62,065 bases of DNA from Singulisphaera sp. GP187 (GCA_945861245.1 CAMAUE010000011.1:1-62065), one strand, 5' to 3'. Positions 18,729 through 27,719 are shown, counted from the stretch's first letter. Program-made: numbers and translations. The notes: a model not told the origin generated them from the sequence alone.

Positions 18729-18788
18729 ATGCGTCAAGCGTACTCGCGCGGACGCAACGGACGCCTGCGGGTTCATGGTGCGTCGGAG
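18729..18788. repeat. Class I repeat, partial palindrome
   Basis: GCGTCAAGCGTACTCGCGCG through GGGTTCATGGTGCGTCGGAG, the same orientation as the 18278 copy. Its right end supplies the last codons and the TGA of the minus-strand gene ending at 18773. Confidence 0.65.
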
Positions 18789-19105
18789 TTCAATTCCAAT
18801 TTCGCCTCACCACAGCGAAATCGAAGGTAACCCAGGAGCTGGCATTCCTCCGTCTCGCCGTACTCACGTTCCAGGAATCGAAGGAGGGCCATAAGTTGCC
18901 CCGGCGAAAGTTGGTCAAACGCAAACCCGCTTGAGTCATGCCAATGCAGATGCCCGTTTTGCAGGAAATTGGACCAATGCGATTCGTCCAAAAAAACCTC
19001 GGCGGGCAAACCGATTGCGATCAATTTCGCGCGATGCCGATCAATCCATTGACGCCAATCGTTTGAGCGGCGGTGACCGTCCGTTTTCGATTTCCGAAAC
19101 GACAT
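18773..19105 (-). CDS. Hypothetical protein with repeat-derived C-terminus
   Basis: 110 residues, ATG at 19105, a GGAG about 10 bases upstream. Basic N-terminus (MSFRKSKTDGHRRSNDW), then a compact tryptophan-rich core (DESHWSNFLQNGHLHWHDSS) and LLRFLEREYGETEEC. From memory this resembles a conserved small protein of planctomycetes with unknown function; no catalytic motif is evident. The final residues (SDAP) and stop codon come from the class I repeat at 18729-18788, so the native end may have been replaced. Confidence 0.6.
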   Translation of the reverse strand: MSFRKSKTDGHRRSNDWRQWIDRHRAKLIAIGLPAEVFLDESHWSNFLQNGHLHWHDSSGFAFDQLSPGQLMALLRFLEREYGETEECQLLGYLRFRCGEAKLELNSDAP

Positions 19106-19128
19106 TGCGTCTCAACTCCAGTATTTTC

Positions 19129-19212
19129 GTAGGGTGCGTCAAGCGCCAGCGCCGCCGCACCATGAACCCGCGAGCGCCTGGTGCCTCGGCGCTGGCGCTT
19201 GACGCACCCTAC
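19129..19212. repeat. Class I palindrome, complete
   Basis: Perfect 26-base arms at 19129-19154 and 19187-19212 (GTAGGGTGCGTCAAGCGCCA... and its complement) around a 32-base loop. It encodes the last residues and TGA of the HicB-like gene. Confidence 0.88.
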
Positions 19213-19384
19213 AAACTGGAAGGATTTCGGGAGCGCCCACATCCAGATGGCACTCAATCGCCTCGCGGATGTTGGCGTGCATTTCTGGCAAGGATTCAGC
19301 CTGCGAGAAACATCCGGGCAGCGCGGGGACTTCGGCCCAGTAGCCGCCTTCCTCGGCTTCGTGGATGATGACTTTGAATTTCAT
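19139..19384 (-). CDS. hicB: HicB-like antitoxin, orphan, with repeat-encoded tail
   Basis: 81 residues. The ATG at 19384 has a GGAGAC site, and a TATGAT -10-like element lies just upstream. Residues 1-55 match the HicB partial RNase-H fold (KVIIHEAEEGGYWAEVPALPGC and NIREAIECHLD). HicB neutralises the HicA mRNA interferase and often binds its own promoter, but no HicA-like gene is visible on either side. Residues from about 58 on (RVRQAPAPRHQALAGSWCGG) are translated from the class I palindrome, which also supplies the stop. A regulator without a toxin, or a remnant of a pair, are both possible. Confidence 0.72.
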   Translation of the reverse strand: MKFKVIIHEAEEGGYWAEVPALPGCFSQAESLPEMHANIREAIECHLDVGAPEILPVCRVRQAPAPRHQALAGSWCGGAGA

Positions 19385-19460
19385 TGGTGTCTCCGTTCGT
19401 TGTGTTTCGTCATTTCATCATAGCACGGTTCGGTGGAAATAGTCATGCTTCCGCGTTTCG

Positions 19461-19515
19461 CCGCTTGCACCCTTGCGCTCGCTTGGTGCCACTTGAGCGC
19501 TAAGCCGTAAGCGGC
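19461..19515. repeat. Class A palindrome, degenerate
   Basis: CCGCTTGCACCCTTGCGCTC and GAGCGCTAAGCCGTAAGCGG: the right arm is well kept, the left has drifted. It lies between the oxidoreductase stop and the HicB promoter. Confidence 0.55.
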
Positions 19516-19529
19516 AAATGCAAATCATG

Positions 19530-21119
19530 CTACCACCGCTTCAGCATCTCTTTCGCGGCGTTGTAACCCGCGATGCCCATGACGCCGCCGCCGGGGTGGG
19601 CGGCGGCACCGCATAGGTAGAGGTTGCGGATTGGCGTGCGGTAGTTGGCGAAACCGACGACCGGGCGGAACATGAAGAGCTGGTTCAGGTTCATCGCGCC
19701 CTGAAAGATGCTGCCGCCGGTCAGGCCGAAGGTTTGTTCCATATCGAGCGGCGAAATCATCTGCCGATCGATGACCGACGCCTTGAAGCCCGGCGCGTAT
19801 TGCTCGACGATGTCGAAGCAGCGATCCGCGAACCGGTTCTTGGCGGCCACATCCCACGTGCCTTCCTTGAGCTTGTAGGGGGCATATTGCACGAACATCG
19901 ATGCCAGGTGTTTGCCCGGCGGCGCGACCGTCGAATCGAGCGCGGACGGCATCGTCATTTCGACGATCGGCTCGCGCGACGGGATGCCGTACTTGGCATC
20001 GTCATAGCCACGTTCGATAAAGTCCTGATCCGGGCAGAAGTGCATCGTGCCGTGATGTTGCGGGCCGACGCCGTTGGATGGCAGGGCGGTGAAGTTCGGC
20101 GGCGCGGACAGAGCGAGGTTGATCTTCATCGATGCGCTGTCGTAGCGGATGCGTTTGACGGCTGTGACAAAGTCGGGCGGGAGGTCCTTCGGCTCGATGA
20201 ATTTTTCAAAGGTCCAATGCGGATCGACGCCGCTGCCGATCTTGGTGGCCTGGAATTCTTCGCCGGTCGCCAGGACGACACCAGCGACGGCGCCGTCGCG
20301 CACCTGAATCTTGGCGACCTCGGCATTGCAGCGGATTTCGACGCCCATCGCCTTGGCGGCGGCGGCAATGGCGTTGGAGATGCCGCCCATGCCGCCTTTG
20401 ACGTAGGCCCAGACTCCCTTCTTGCCGTTGGTCTCGCCCATGACGTGATGAAAGAGGACATAGGCTGTGCCCGGCATCGATGGCGAAGCGAAGGCGCCGA
20501 TTATGGCGTCGGTCGCCAGCGTGCCTTTGAGTTCTTCCGATTCAAACCAGCGGTCGAGAATCGTGCGCGCCGGCCCCGTGAGAATTTCGATCGCCTCGCC
20601 CATTTCGGGTCCGAGTTTGCGGAACGATTGACCAAGTTGGAACAGCGACCACATGCCGGTGATGCCGGGATTAATGATGTTCGGCGGCGTCATGTTCAGC
20701 GTCGGTTCGATGACCGAGGCGACGCGCTGGAGCATTTTTTCGTACTTCGGATAATTCTCGGCGTCTTTCTTTGAGAATTTGGCGATCTGTTCGAGGTTCA
20801 TATTGCCGTCGGGCCCCATGAACAGATGTCGGCCATCGAGGAACGGCGTGAACGATGAGGGATTGCGCTCCAGTTGCGCGAAGCCATAATCGGCCATGCG
20901 GAGGTCTTTGATGATGGTCGGGCTGAATAAGCTGTTGACGTAGGCGCACGTCGAAACCTTGTAGCCAGGAAAAATGTTCTCTTCGGTCACGCAGGCGCCG
21001 CCGACCAGGTATCGGCGTTCGAGCACGAGAACCTTCCACTTGGCGCGGGCGAGGTAACATGCCGTCACCAGTCCGTTGTGCCCGCCGCCGATGATGATTG
21101 CGTCGTATTTTGTTGCCAT
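19530..21119 (-). CDS. FAD-dependent phytoene-desaturase-like oxidoreductase
   Basis: 529 residues. The ATG at 21119 has GAGGAG upstream. It begins with an FAD-binding Rossmann motif (YDAIIIGGGHNGLVTACYLA) followed by LERRYLVGGACVTEE. It ends with the second dinucleotide-fold signature of the family (NLYLCGAAAHPGGGVMG). Length and both ends fit the CrtI/PYROXD2-type amine-oxidase-fold flavoproteins, which dehydrogenate carotenoid-like or other substrates. No phytoene synthase or other carotenoid gene is nearby, so the substrate cannot be assigned. No signal peptide; cytosolic. Confidence 0.85.
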   Translation of the reverse strand: MATKYDAIIIGGGHNGLVTACYLARAKWKVLVLERRYLVGGACVTEENIFPGYKVSTCAYVNSLFSPTIIKDLRMADYGFAQLERNPSSFTPFLDGRHLFMGPDGNMNLEQIAKFSKKDAENYPKYEKMLQRVASVIEPTLNMTPPNIINPGITGMWSLFQLGQSFRKLGPEMGEAIEILTGPARTILDRWFESEELKGTLATDAIIGAFASPSMPGTAYVLFHHVMGETNGKKGVWAYVKGGMGGISNAIAAAAKAMGVEIRCNAEVAKIQVRDGAVAGVVLATGEEFQATKIGSGVDPHWTFEKFIEPKDLPPDFVTAVKRIRYDSASMKINLALSAPPNFTALPSNGVGPQHHGTMHFCPDQDFIERGYDDAKYGIPSREPIVEMTMPSALDSTVAPPGKHLASMFVQYAPYKLKEGTWDVAAKNRFADRCFDIVEQYAPGFKASVIDRQMISPLDMEQTFGLTGGSIFQGAMNLNQLFMFRPVVGFANYRTPIRNLYLCGAAAHPGGGVMGIAGYNAAKEMLKRW

Positions 21120-21147
21120 GAGTCTCCTCGTGAGATTACAGTTCCTA

Positions 21148-21197
21148 GCTTGCATTTAGCGCTTGCTTGGCGTCGCGCGAACGCTAAACTCAAGCGG
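21148..21197. repeat. Class A palindrome, degenerate
   Basis: GCTTGCATTTAGCGC and ACGCTAAACTCAAGCG, imperfect arms around CGTCGCG, between two minus-strand genes. Confidence 0.5.
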
Positions 21198-21206
21198 ATT
21201 TTTTTT

Positions 21207-22151
21207 TCACGCATTCCGCGTGAACACTTGGCCGATATCCGTCACTTCAAAATCGAGACTGCGTAGGAATTTCAAGCCTGCCAGGTTGGTTTCGTCAAGT
21301 TGCAGTTCGACAAGCGTGAAGAACTGATCCTGGATGTATTTCATGATGAGCGACAGGAAGTAGCGTCCGACTCCAGCGCGGCGAGCTGGTGCCGTCACTT
21401 CAAAAGCGAAGATGCCGATCGTCGGTCGCCGCCAGTGCAGCGAAAAAACTTCCATTTCCCAGACGAGCGTGCGGGCGACCCACGTGCCAGCCTTGCGATC
21501 GGTCAGAACAAACTGAAGCGGATCGACGGTTCCATGCACGGATTCGTGCCAACCGCTGAGCAGTCGGCGCGGCGAGCCGAACCCGAGGTCGTAGCGGCTG
21601 CGCATCGGAATGAAACGCGGGTCGAACATTTTCATCGGCTGATCGAGAATGCGCTGGAGAACATGGATTTTCTGGTCGAGCTTATAGCCATTTTTGAGAA
21701 AGAACGGCATGGCCGCTGCGTCGCTTTGCAGGAAGCCGGGCGACTCGCAGCCGCCATATAGGCCCATATAGAACGGGTTGTTTGGCCAATGCCCGCCGGC
21801 TTGAATCGCGTCGGCTTTTTGCTCGCGGAGATATTGCTCGCAGCGGCGAAGCAGCTCGGTCCCGACGCCGCGGCGTTGGTGCGAGGGTTTGACGCCGATG
21901 AGGCAGATGACGCCAACGGATTGCGTGTTGAATGGATTGCCCGACATCGCCGCGTGGGCCCAGCCGATGCAAACGTCGTTCTCGATGGCGAGAAAGATAC
22001 CATTCGGGTTGAAGATCGTTTTTGAAAGTACGTAGCGTTCAAGGACGGTGTTGGCGGAGAGCGGCGGCGCGCCTCGCCCGGTGAACGTCTCGTTCCACAC
22101 AGCCACCAGTCGAGGCGTGTCGGCATTGCGAAAGGTGCGGTATTCGACCAC
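21207..22151 (-). CDS. Tandem-domain GNAT acetyltransferase
   Basis: 314 residues. The frame is open for another 124 codons upstream, but a GTG at 22151 (VVEYRTFRNADT) has an AGGAGAGG site just before it and begins the conserved sequence. The N-terminal GNAT domain has motif A in GVKPSHQRRGVGTELLRRCE. A second, C-terminal GNAT-like domain carries APARRAGVGRYFL near residue 255. Two-domain GNATs acetylate small molecules or peptides using acetyl-CoA; the substrate is unknown. It is divergent from the formylglycine-enzyme-like gene at 22285. Confidence 0.82.
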   Translation of the reverse strand: MVEYRTFRNADTPRLVAVWNETFTGRGAPPLSANTVLERYVLSKTIFNPNGIFLAIENDVCIGWAHAAMSGNPFNTQSVGVICLIGVKPSHQRRGVGTELLRRCEQYLREQKADAIQAGGHWPNNPFYMGLYGGCESPGFLQSDAAAMPFFLKNGYKLDQKIHVLQRILDQPMKMFDPRFIPMRSRYDLGFGSPRRLLSGWHESVHGTVDPLQFVLTDRKAGTWVARTLVWEMEVFSLHWRRPTIGIFAFEVTAPARRAGVGRYFLSLIMKYIQDQFFTLVELQLDETNLAGLKFLRSLDFEVTDIGQVFTRNA

Positions 22152-22284
22152 GAGGCCTCTCCTGGCGCGATACTTTTCTTTACAAACCCAGAGGCGAAGG
22201 CGGCAACCCCTGGGATCGAGGTAAGAATCTATTATACTTGCCTGATACCAACCGGAGTAGGTTTCTCGCCAACTGGAGTCAACA

Positions 22285-23124
22285 ATGCACCAAATGACCT
22301 TTGCACTCTTCGCCCTGGCGTTCTGTTTTCTTGCCGTTTCCGATGCGGGACAGAAGAAAAAATTCCCAGACCCCACGGAGCGAAAGGACGCGATTCTCAA
22401 ACGCTTCGCGGATGAGTTCGTCGGCATTACGCCAGGCAAGGGCAAGTTCGCCGAAAGCTTTCTGATGGGCACTGAAAAAGCCGGCAAGGACAACGAACGG
22501 CCCGCCCATAAAGTCACCTTCAAATATGGCTTTCAAATCAACAAGTACGAAGTGACGCAGGAACTCTACGCCGTCGTCACCGGCATCAACCCCGCGCAAT
22601 TTCAGGGGCTGCGAAACGGCATCGATCAGGTCACCTGGAACGATTCCGTCGCGTTCTGCGAAAAAGCCACAGCCCAACTGCGCGAGCGCAAACTCATCGG
22701 CAACAACGAACGCATTCGCCTGCCCTCTGAGGCCGAGTGGGAATATTGCTGCCGCGCCGGCACGACGACGGCCTGGTCGTTCGGCGACGATGTGAAAGAG
22801 CTTGGCAAGTATTCCTGGTTCAAGGACAATTCGCCCAACGAAGACCCGCCCGTCGGCCTGAAGTTACCCAACGCCTGGGGCCTTTACGACATGCACGGCT
22901 ACGTATGGGAATGGTGTGCTGACGTCTATCATCCGAGTTACGAGGGCGCACCCAGCGACGGCAGCGCACGCGCGACGGGCGACACAAAAAAGCGCGTCAT
23001 GCGTGGCGGCGGCTACCCGGACTTGGCCGACTCGCAGCGCTCGGCGTTTCGCCACAGCGCCGACCCGACGGTGAAGAGCGGCGCGATTGGGTTCCGCTGC
23101 GTGAAGGAAACGATCCCGAAGTAG
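22285..23124 (+). CDS. Secreted formylglycine-generating-enzyme-like (SUMF1) protein
   Basis: 279 residues. The ATG at 22285 has GGAG 8 bases upstream and starts a signal peptide (MTFALFALAFCFLAVSDAG). The SUMF1/FGE-sulfatase fold covers almost all of the rest: EVTQELYAVVTGINPAQF, RLPSEAEWEYCCRAGT, WGLYDMHGYVWEWCADVY and RVMRGGGYPD with the terminal GFRC. True FGEs oxidise a cysteine in sulfatases, but many bacterial members only bind ligands. Here only the last GFRC cysteine of the active region is evident, so enzymatic activity is uncertain. No sulfatase gene is adjacent. Confidence 0.85.
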   Translation: MHQMTFALFALAFCFLAVSDAGQKKKFPDPTERKDAILKRFADEFVGITPGKGKFAESFLMGTEKAGKDNERPAHKVTFKYGFQINKYEVTQELYAVVTGINPAQFQGLRNGIDQVTWNDSVAFCEKATAQLRERKLIGNNERIRLPSEAEWEYCCRAGTTTAWSFGDDVKELGKYSWFKDNSPNEDPPVGLKLPNAWGLYDMHGYVWEWCADVYHPSYEGAPSDGSARATGDTKKRVMRGGGYPDLADSQRSAFRHSADPTVKSGAIGFRCVKETIPK

Positions 23125-23137
23125 CCAAATTGTAATT

Positions 23138-23191
23138 CCGCTTGCGGCTTAGCGCTCGCTTGAGACACCCTGAGCGCTAAGCCGCAAGCGG
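23138..23191. repeat. Class A palindrome
   Basis: Perfect 19-base arms CCGCTTGCGGCTTAGCGCT and its complement around a 16-base loop, between two co-directional genes. Confidence 0.9.
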
Positions 23192-23218
23192 CAAACACGA
23201 TCCCACAGGAATTCAACC

Positions 23219-24019
23219 ATGACCGACTACCTCTTATATTTCCGTGCCGCGCAGAACGCCGCCCTCAAGGCTGCGGAGGTGCTGCACCATTGGCGAGAGA
23301 AATTCCAGGTCAAGGAGAAAGGCCGATTCGATTTGGTGACGGAGGCCGACTTGGCCTCGCAACAGGCGATCGTGGCGGTCCTTTCGTCATCGTTTCCGGA
23401 TCATGCGTTTCTGGGCGAGGAAGAAGGTGCGAGCAAGACGCGCCCAGCACCCGACGCCCCGCCGACCTGGATCATCGACCCGATCGACGGCACGACGAAC
23501 TACGTGCACGATTGCCCATTCTATTGCATCTCGATAGGCTTGCAGGTTCAGGGCGAACTGGTCGTTGGGGCCATTTACGATCCGTCGCGCAAAGAAATGT
23601 TTGCCGCGGGAAAAGGCATCGGTGCCTGGCTGAACGATCATCGCATCAAAGTCAGCACGATCCCCAACCTGACGAAGGCGCTGATGGCGACCGGTTTCCC
23701 AGCGGACTTGCGAGGCAACGAAAAATCGCTCGACTGGTGGAAGCACTTTTCTTATCAGACGCAAGCCCTGCGGCGGACCGGTTCGACCGCGTTGAACATG
23801 GCTTACGTCGCCGCCGGTCGTTTCGATGCGTATTACGCCTTTGACAACAATGTTTGGGACATCGCTGCGGGCGTCGTGCTCGTGCGTGAAGCTGGTGGTT
23901 CCGTCACGAACATTGACGGCTCACATTACGACCCGTACACGCCCGATGCCCTGGCGACGAACGGGCACCTGCATCACGAAATGGCCGCCACGTTTCGCGC
24001 GGGCTTGCCGGCGACGTGA
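23219..24019 (+). CDS. Inositol monophosphatase family protein
   Basis: 266 residues, ATG with AGGA upstream. All metal-binding motifs of the Li+-sensitive Mg2+-dependent phosphatase family are present: GEEEG, WIIDPIDGTTNYVH and WDIAAGVVLVREAGG. The length is typical for SuhB/IMPase. It hydrolyses inositol-1-phosphate or a related sugar phosphate such as fructose-1,6-bisphosphate or PAP; the exact substrate cannot be read from sequence. Cytosolic. It is flanked on both sides by class A palindromes and converges with the mqnD gene. Confidence 0.92.
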   Translation: MTDYLLYFRAAQNAALKAAEVLHHWREKFQVKEKGRFDLVTEADLASQQAIVAVLSSSFPDHAFLGEEEGASKTRPAPDAPPTWIIDPIDGTTNYVHDCPFYCISIGLQVQGELVVGAIYDPSRKEMFAAGKGIGAWLNDHRIKVSTIPNLTKALMATGFPADLRGNEKSLDWWKHFSYQTQALRRTGSTALNMAYVAAGRFDAYYAFDNNVWDIAAGVVLVREAGGSVTNIDGSHYDPYTPDALATNGHLHHEMAATFRAGLPAT

Positions 24020-24025
24020 TATTCC

Positions 24026-24086
24026 CCGCTTGCGGCTTAGCGCTCAACGTCAGGTCATCTCATGATGAGCGCTAAGCCGCAAGCGG
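24026..24086. repeat. Class A palindrome
   Basis: Perfect 21-base arms CCGCTTGCGGCTTAGCGCTC(A), 19-base loop, 6 bases after the IMPase stop and 5 before the mqnD stop. In this convergent gap it could terminate both transcripts. Confidence 0.9.
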
Positions 24087-24091
24087 AATCG

Positions 24092-24931
24092 TTACGCCAC
24101 AAACTCCACGCTCACGGGATTCGGGATCACGCCCGCGCGATGGGCCTCATCGAGCAGCAGACGCACCGCCTGTCGGCCTCGCTCACCGTAATCGAGCGTC
24201 CATTCGTTGACGTACATGCCCACGAACTTGTCGGCCAATCCACGATCCATGTCGCGCGCGTAATTCAATGCATAGGTGAGCGCATCCTGGCGATGGTCCA
24301 AGCTGTAGCGAATGCTCTCCTTGATAAGTCTGCTGATGTCGCGGATCGTCTGTTCGCCGAGGTCGCGCCGCACGACGTTGCCGCCCAGGGGTAACGGCAG
24401 CTTCGTCTTGTCCTGCCACCAGACTCCCAAATCGGTGACGAGATGCAGGCCCTGGTTTTGGAACGTCAGCTGGCCTTCGTGGATAATCAACCCCGCGTCA
24501 TACTTACCCGCCTCGACCACGCCGAGAATCTGATCGAACGGCACCACATCATAGCTGAACCCCTTGGGCAGGAGCAGCCGCAGCGCCAAAAACGCCGTCG
24601 TCATCGTGCCGGGGATCGCGATTTTGATGTTTGACAAGTCGCTAACGTTCATCGGCTTTCGGGCGACGACCATCGGGCCGTACTTATCGCCCATGCTGCA
24701 GCCGCTGGGCAGCAGTGCATACGTGTCGAGCAAGAACGCATAGGCGTGGATGCTGACCGCGCTGACTTCGAGTTCGCCTTTGAGCGCGCGTCGATTGAGC
24801 GTTTCGATGTCTTGCAACTCGTGCCTGAAGGCGAGGTTGCCGGTGTCGATCTTGTCATGCGCAAGTGCGTAGAACATGAAAGCATCATCGGGATCGGGGC
24901 TATGGCCTACGGTGATCTGTCGCTTCGTCAT
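24092..24931 (-). CDS. mqnD: Menaquinone biosynthesis protein MqnD-like
   Basis: 279 residues. It starts MTKRQITVGHSPDPDDAFMF, the HSPDxDDAF-type opening of the MqnA/MqnD family. Also seen are ALKGELEVSAVSIHAY, GPMVVARKP and PLGGNVVRRDLG. MqnD converts cyclic dehypoxanthine futalosine to 1,4-dihydroxy-6-naphthoate in the futalosine route to menaquinone. I favour MqnD over MqnA from the opening motif and length, but both share the fold. None of mqnA, mqnB, mqnC or mqnE is nearby. It converges with the IMPase gene. Confidence 0.82.
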   Translation of the reverse strand: MTKRQITVGHSPDPDDAFMFYALAHDKIDTGNLAFRHELQDIETLNRRALKGELEVSAVSIHAYAFLLDTYALLPSGCSMGDKYGPMVVARKPMNVSDLSNIKIAIPGTMTTAFLALRLLLPKGFSYDVVPFDQILGVVEAGKYDAGLIIHEGQLTFQNQGLHLVTDLGVWWQDKTKLPLPLGGNVVRRDLGEQTIRDISRLIKESIRYSLDHRQDALTYALNYARDMDRGLADKFVGMYVNEWTLDYGERGRQAVRLLLDEAHRAGVIPNPVSVEFVA

Positions 24932-25062
24932 GGGATGGCCTCTTATCGGGGCGAATGGATTGTTACTTGATGAACCGCAGATACGGTGCGGCGATTAACT
25001 GGCATTTGTATTGGTGTTGAGCGTTCGCGTGGCATCTTGCGATTGCTAAACGTAAACACAGG

Positions 25063-26025
25063 TCAGAGTGGCGCCGGCAGGTCGCGGCGGGTGAAGTACA
25101 CCCACGCAAAAGCATAGCCGCCTGTGCCAAAACCGACGAGCATCACCAGGTGCGTCCACGCCGACGGATTGCGCCAACCGTCCCCCAGGATCATCAGCTG
25201 CGGCTGATAGTGATAATATATCGTCGCCGGCCTAAGCCATCCCAGCCAATCGGACCAAATTTGGCCGAGCACGTTGACGAGAAACATCGTGAGAAAAAGC
25301 GACACCGCGCAGCCCCAGACGACGGAGCGCGATCGGCCCATCGATGACATCGCCATCGTCACCCCGCCAACCGCGAAGAGCAAGGCGAACACGCACGGCA
25401 AGGCCCGCAAGAAAATGTACGGGTCGATCTGTTGGCTTTTCGAGCGAACGACCTGGGGTTTACCCTCTGCTTTTTCTTTTTCCATGTTGAGTTGGGCGAG
25501 TTCGCTTGCGGTCGGCGGCTGCAGGCCCATCCACCACGTACCGCAGTAGGTTCCGGTCCACAGCACCGCGCAGAGGGCGGGGAAGATAAGCGCGTCCACG
25601 CTCAGATGCGACAGCAAAATCTGTGATCGCCGGATCGGCTGGGCGAGCAGTAGTTCCATCGTGCCGCGATCTATTTCGCCGGCGATGGCGCTGGTGGCGC
25701 GTCCGATGGCCCAGATGCTGAGAATGGTGATGACGAGAGGGTGGACGTAGGAGATCGACATCAGATCGGTCGCGTTCTCGATGCGGATGTCGTCGCCGCC
25801 CATAATCGCCTGGATCATTTGGCCGGAGAAATCGTTCTTCGAGAAAAGCGTGTTTCGGATGAACTCCGGGCTGACGTTAAGCTTCCCGAGCTGTTCCAGG
25901 ATTTGCAGTGTCACTCGCTGAGTGACACGAGCCCAGAGAATCTGGAAAAGAAATAGCAACACCGCAACGACAAGCCATGGGATACGCACGTCACGGAGCA
26001 GTTTGCGGATGAGCACGAAGGTCAT
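25063..26025 (-). CDS. ABC-2 type transporter permease
   Basis: 320 residues with about six membrane segments: one near residue 20, a periplasmic stretch of about 80 residues (ILEQLGKLNVSPEFIRN), then a run of helices from SYVHPLVITILSIWAIG onward. GEIDRGTMELLLAQPIRRSQ is the cytoplasmic loop signature of ABC-2 permeases, the likely contact with an ATPase. No ATPase gene is adjacent, so its partner is encoded elsewhere. The exported substrate is unknown. It is followed on the minus strand by mqnD across a 131-base gap holding only a degenerate class A-like remnant. Confidence 0.85.
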   Translation of the reverse strand: MTFVLIRKLLRDVRIPWLVVAVLLFLFQILWARVTQRVTLQILEQLGKLNVSPEFIRNTLFSKNDFSGQMIQAIMGGDDIRIENATDLMSISYVHPLVITILSIWAIGRATSAIAGEIDRGTMELLLAQPIRRSQILLSHLSVDALIFPALCAVLWTGTYCGTWWMGLQPPTASELAQLNMEKEKAEGKPQVVRSKSQQIDPYIFLRALPCVFALLFAVGGVTMAMSSMGRSRSVVWGCAVSLFLTMFLVNVLGQIWSDWLGWLRPATIYYHYQPQLMILGDGWRNPSAWTHLVMLVGFGTGGYAFAWVYFTRRDLPAPL

Positions 26026-26058
26026 GGGGAACCATTCAATTAGCTGCGTGGGGATTTG

Positions 26059-26120
26059 TCAGAGCCGCGCACGTAGTAAGCGGTTTCGATATTAACCGCT
26101 TACTACGTGCTCGGCTCTGA
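26059..26120. repeat. Class F palindrome
   Basis: 27-base arms with one mismatch (TCAGAGCCGCGCACGTAGTA... with AAGCGGTT) around an 8-base loop, between two minus-strand genes. Confidence 0.88.
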
Positions 26121-26135
26121 GGCTTTTCGATGCGT

Positions 26136-27602
26136 CTACCGTATCGGTCCCATTCGATCGACGGGGAAGTAGACCGCCAGCGCCCGGCCGAGCATCAGGC
26201 GTTCGGGGACCACTCCCCAATCGCGGCTGTCGGAGCTGGCCTGGCTGTTGTCGCCCAAGCACAAGTAATGGCCTGGTTGCACGTACATCGTGGAGTACGC
26301 AACTTTGCGAAACGCATCGAACCGATCGGGTCTGCGCCAGGCTTCCGGTTCGATCTGAGCAGTGTAATCGGATGAGTGAACAGACGCCGTGTAGTAGGTG
26401 TCGCGCCAGAGCCGAACGTGCTGCACCTTGACGACCGCTCCTTTACTGCTACCCAATGATGCGGGTTGCAAATCGTTCTCGGTCGGGCCGCGGCGTTTCT
26501 CGGCGTCGGCGAAGGTCTCGCCTTTCAGCGGCAGTTCGGGCGGGTGATACTCCTTGCCATCGCCGAACGGTAACGAGCGATTGACCCAAACCGTCAGGCG
26601 AGCATCGATATTGGCGAAACGCAGGCTATACTTGCCGAGGCTTTTGACGCTGGTCGCCTGCGTTGCCCATTCCTCGATTTTGCCTGAGATATTCTCATGG
26701 CGATAGAGCGTGCACTGCCCCGAGGTTAGGTCGAATCGGCTACGGTAGCGATAGGGACCTTTGCTGAGTTCCATCCAGAATTCGCCCTTGGCCTGCGTGA
26801 CTTCCACGTCGCATTCCAACATGAGGTCGCCGACCCAATGCGGCACGGGCGGATTGCCGGAGGAAAATTGCGGCTCGCCTATTCGTTTTCCGTTATTTCG
26901 ATCGATAGCCACGACCTTGACCAAGTTATAGCTCATGCTATCAGCGATGAGCTTCGGTTCCGCAGGCCCCGAACCGACGGGCGGGCCCGATTCCGGCCGC
27001 GTCACGTGGCGATAGCGGAGCCAATCGATTGACTCACCCGCGTTGGTGCCAAGATGTGCGAGTCCGGTGCTGTTTTCGATTTTCCAACCACTCTTGTCAT
27101 CGGGATGCCAGCGTTCATAGCGCGGGAATGCTTTGAGGTCCTGCGGCTGAAAATCGTTGTCGAACACTATTCGCCGTGTCGAAAGCATGACGCTCGGCGG
27201 CTTGCGAACGATGCGAAACTCGCCCTTCTCGAAGCGATCGCGTGCCTTCGGATCGTCGACATGGCGGTGCACTTCACGCCAGAGGTCATTGGGATCGACG
27301 TTGTCGTCCTTGAACAACGGCGCTTCATTTTCGGCTGGAGTCCAGACATACAGGCGACCAAAGAAAATCGCCAAGATTTCGCCAGGCAGACCGAGCAAGC
27401 GCTTGATGTAGTTGGTGGGCACATTGCGGCTGACCGGTGTCTTCGGAAACTTAAAGACGACGACATCGAAGCGACTTGGCTGCGTGAGCGCGTTGTAGCT
27501 GCATTTCGACACGATCACGCGATCGCCGCTGCTCCACGGGTTGTTGCAGCCGGCGGCCATCGATAACAACAGCAGGCATATAATCCATTTCCGCAACAGC
27601 AT
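26136..27602 (-). CDS. S26 signal peptidase, catalytic-lysine half, as a lipoprotein
   Basis: 488 residues. The ATG at 27602 has GGAG 8 bases upstream. Its first 19 residues form a lipoprotein signal ending LSMAAGC. Directly after comes NNPWSSGDRVIVSK, the sequence that follows the serine region in complete S26 enzymes, then NYIKRLLGLPGE with the general-base lysine (residue 67). The terminal box YLCLGDNSQASSDSRDW is present. A beta-rich insert of about 300 residues (about 90-440) resembles that in the paralogue at 28299. No catalytic serine motif is present; it is in the gene at 27720. Together the two would make one signal peptidase I, both parts outside the cytoplasm and membrane-anchored. 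Confidence 0.82.
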   Translation of the reverse strand: MLLRKWIICLLLLSMAAGCNNPWSSGDRVIVSKCSYNALTQPSRFDVVVFKFPKTPVSRNVPTNYIKRLLGLPGEILAIFFGRLYVWTPAENEAPLFKDDNVDPNDLWREVHRHVDDPKARDRFEKGEFRIVRKPPSVMLSTRRIVFDNDFQPQDLKAFPRYERWHPDDKSGWKIENSTGLAHLGTNAGESIDWLRYRHVTRPESGPPVGSGPAEPKLIADSMSYNLVKVVAIDRNNGKRIGEPQFSSGNPPVPHWVGDLMLECDVEVTQAKGEFWMELSKGPYRYRSRFDLTSGQCTLYRHENISGKIEEWATQATSVKSLGKYSLRFANIDARLTVWVNRSLPFGDGKEYHPPELPLKGETFADAEKRRGPTENDLQPASLGSSKGAVVKVQHVRLWRDTYYTASVHSSDYTAQIEPEAWRRPDRFDAFRKVAYSTMYVQPGHYLCLGDNSQASSDSRDWGVVPERLMLGRALAVYFPVDRMGPIR

Positions 27603-27653
27603 AATCACACTCCGAAATTCAAACATTCTATCGCACCCATCGGGATTGACCTA

Positions 27654-27712
27654 TCCGAGCCTGAGCGCTAGCGAAGGGCTGCCAGGGCCCTTCGCTGGCG
27701 CTCAGGCTCGGA
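27654..27712. repeat. Class C palindrome
   Basis: 25-base arms TCCGAGCCTGAGCGCTAGCG... with one mismatch around a 9-base loop, in the 117-base gap between the two signal peptidase halves. A second copy is at 49953. Confidence 0.9.
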
Positions 27713-27719
27713 TGAATCA

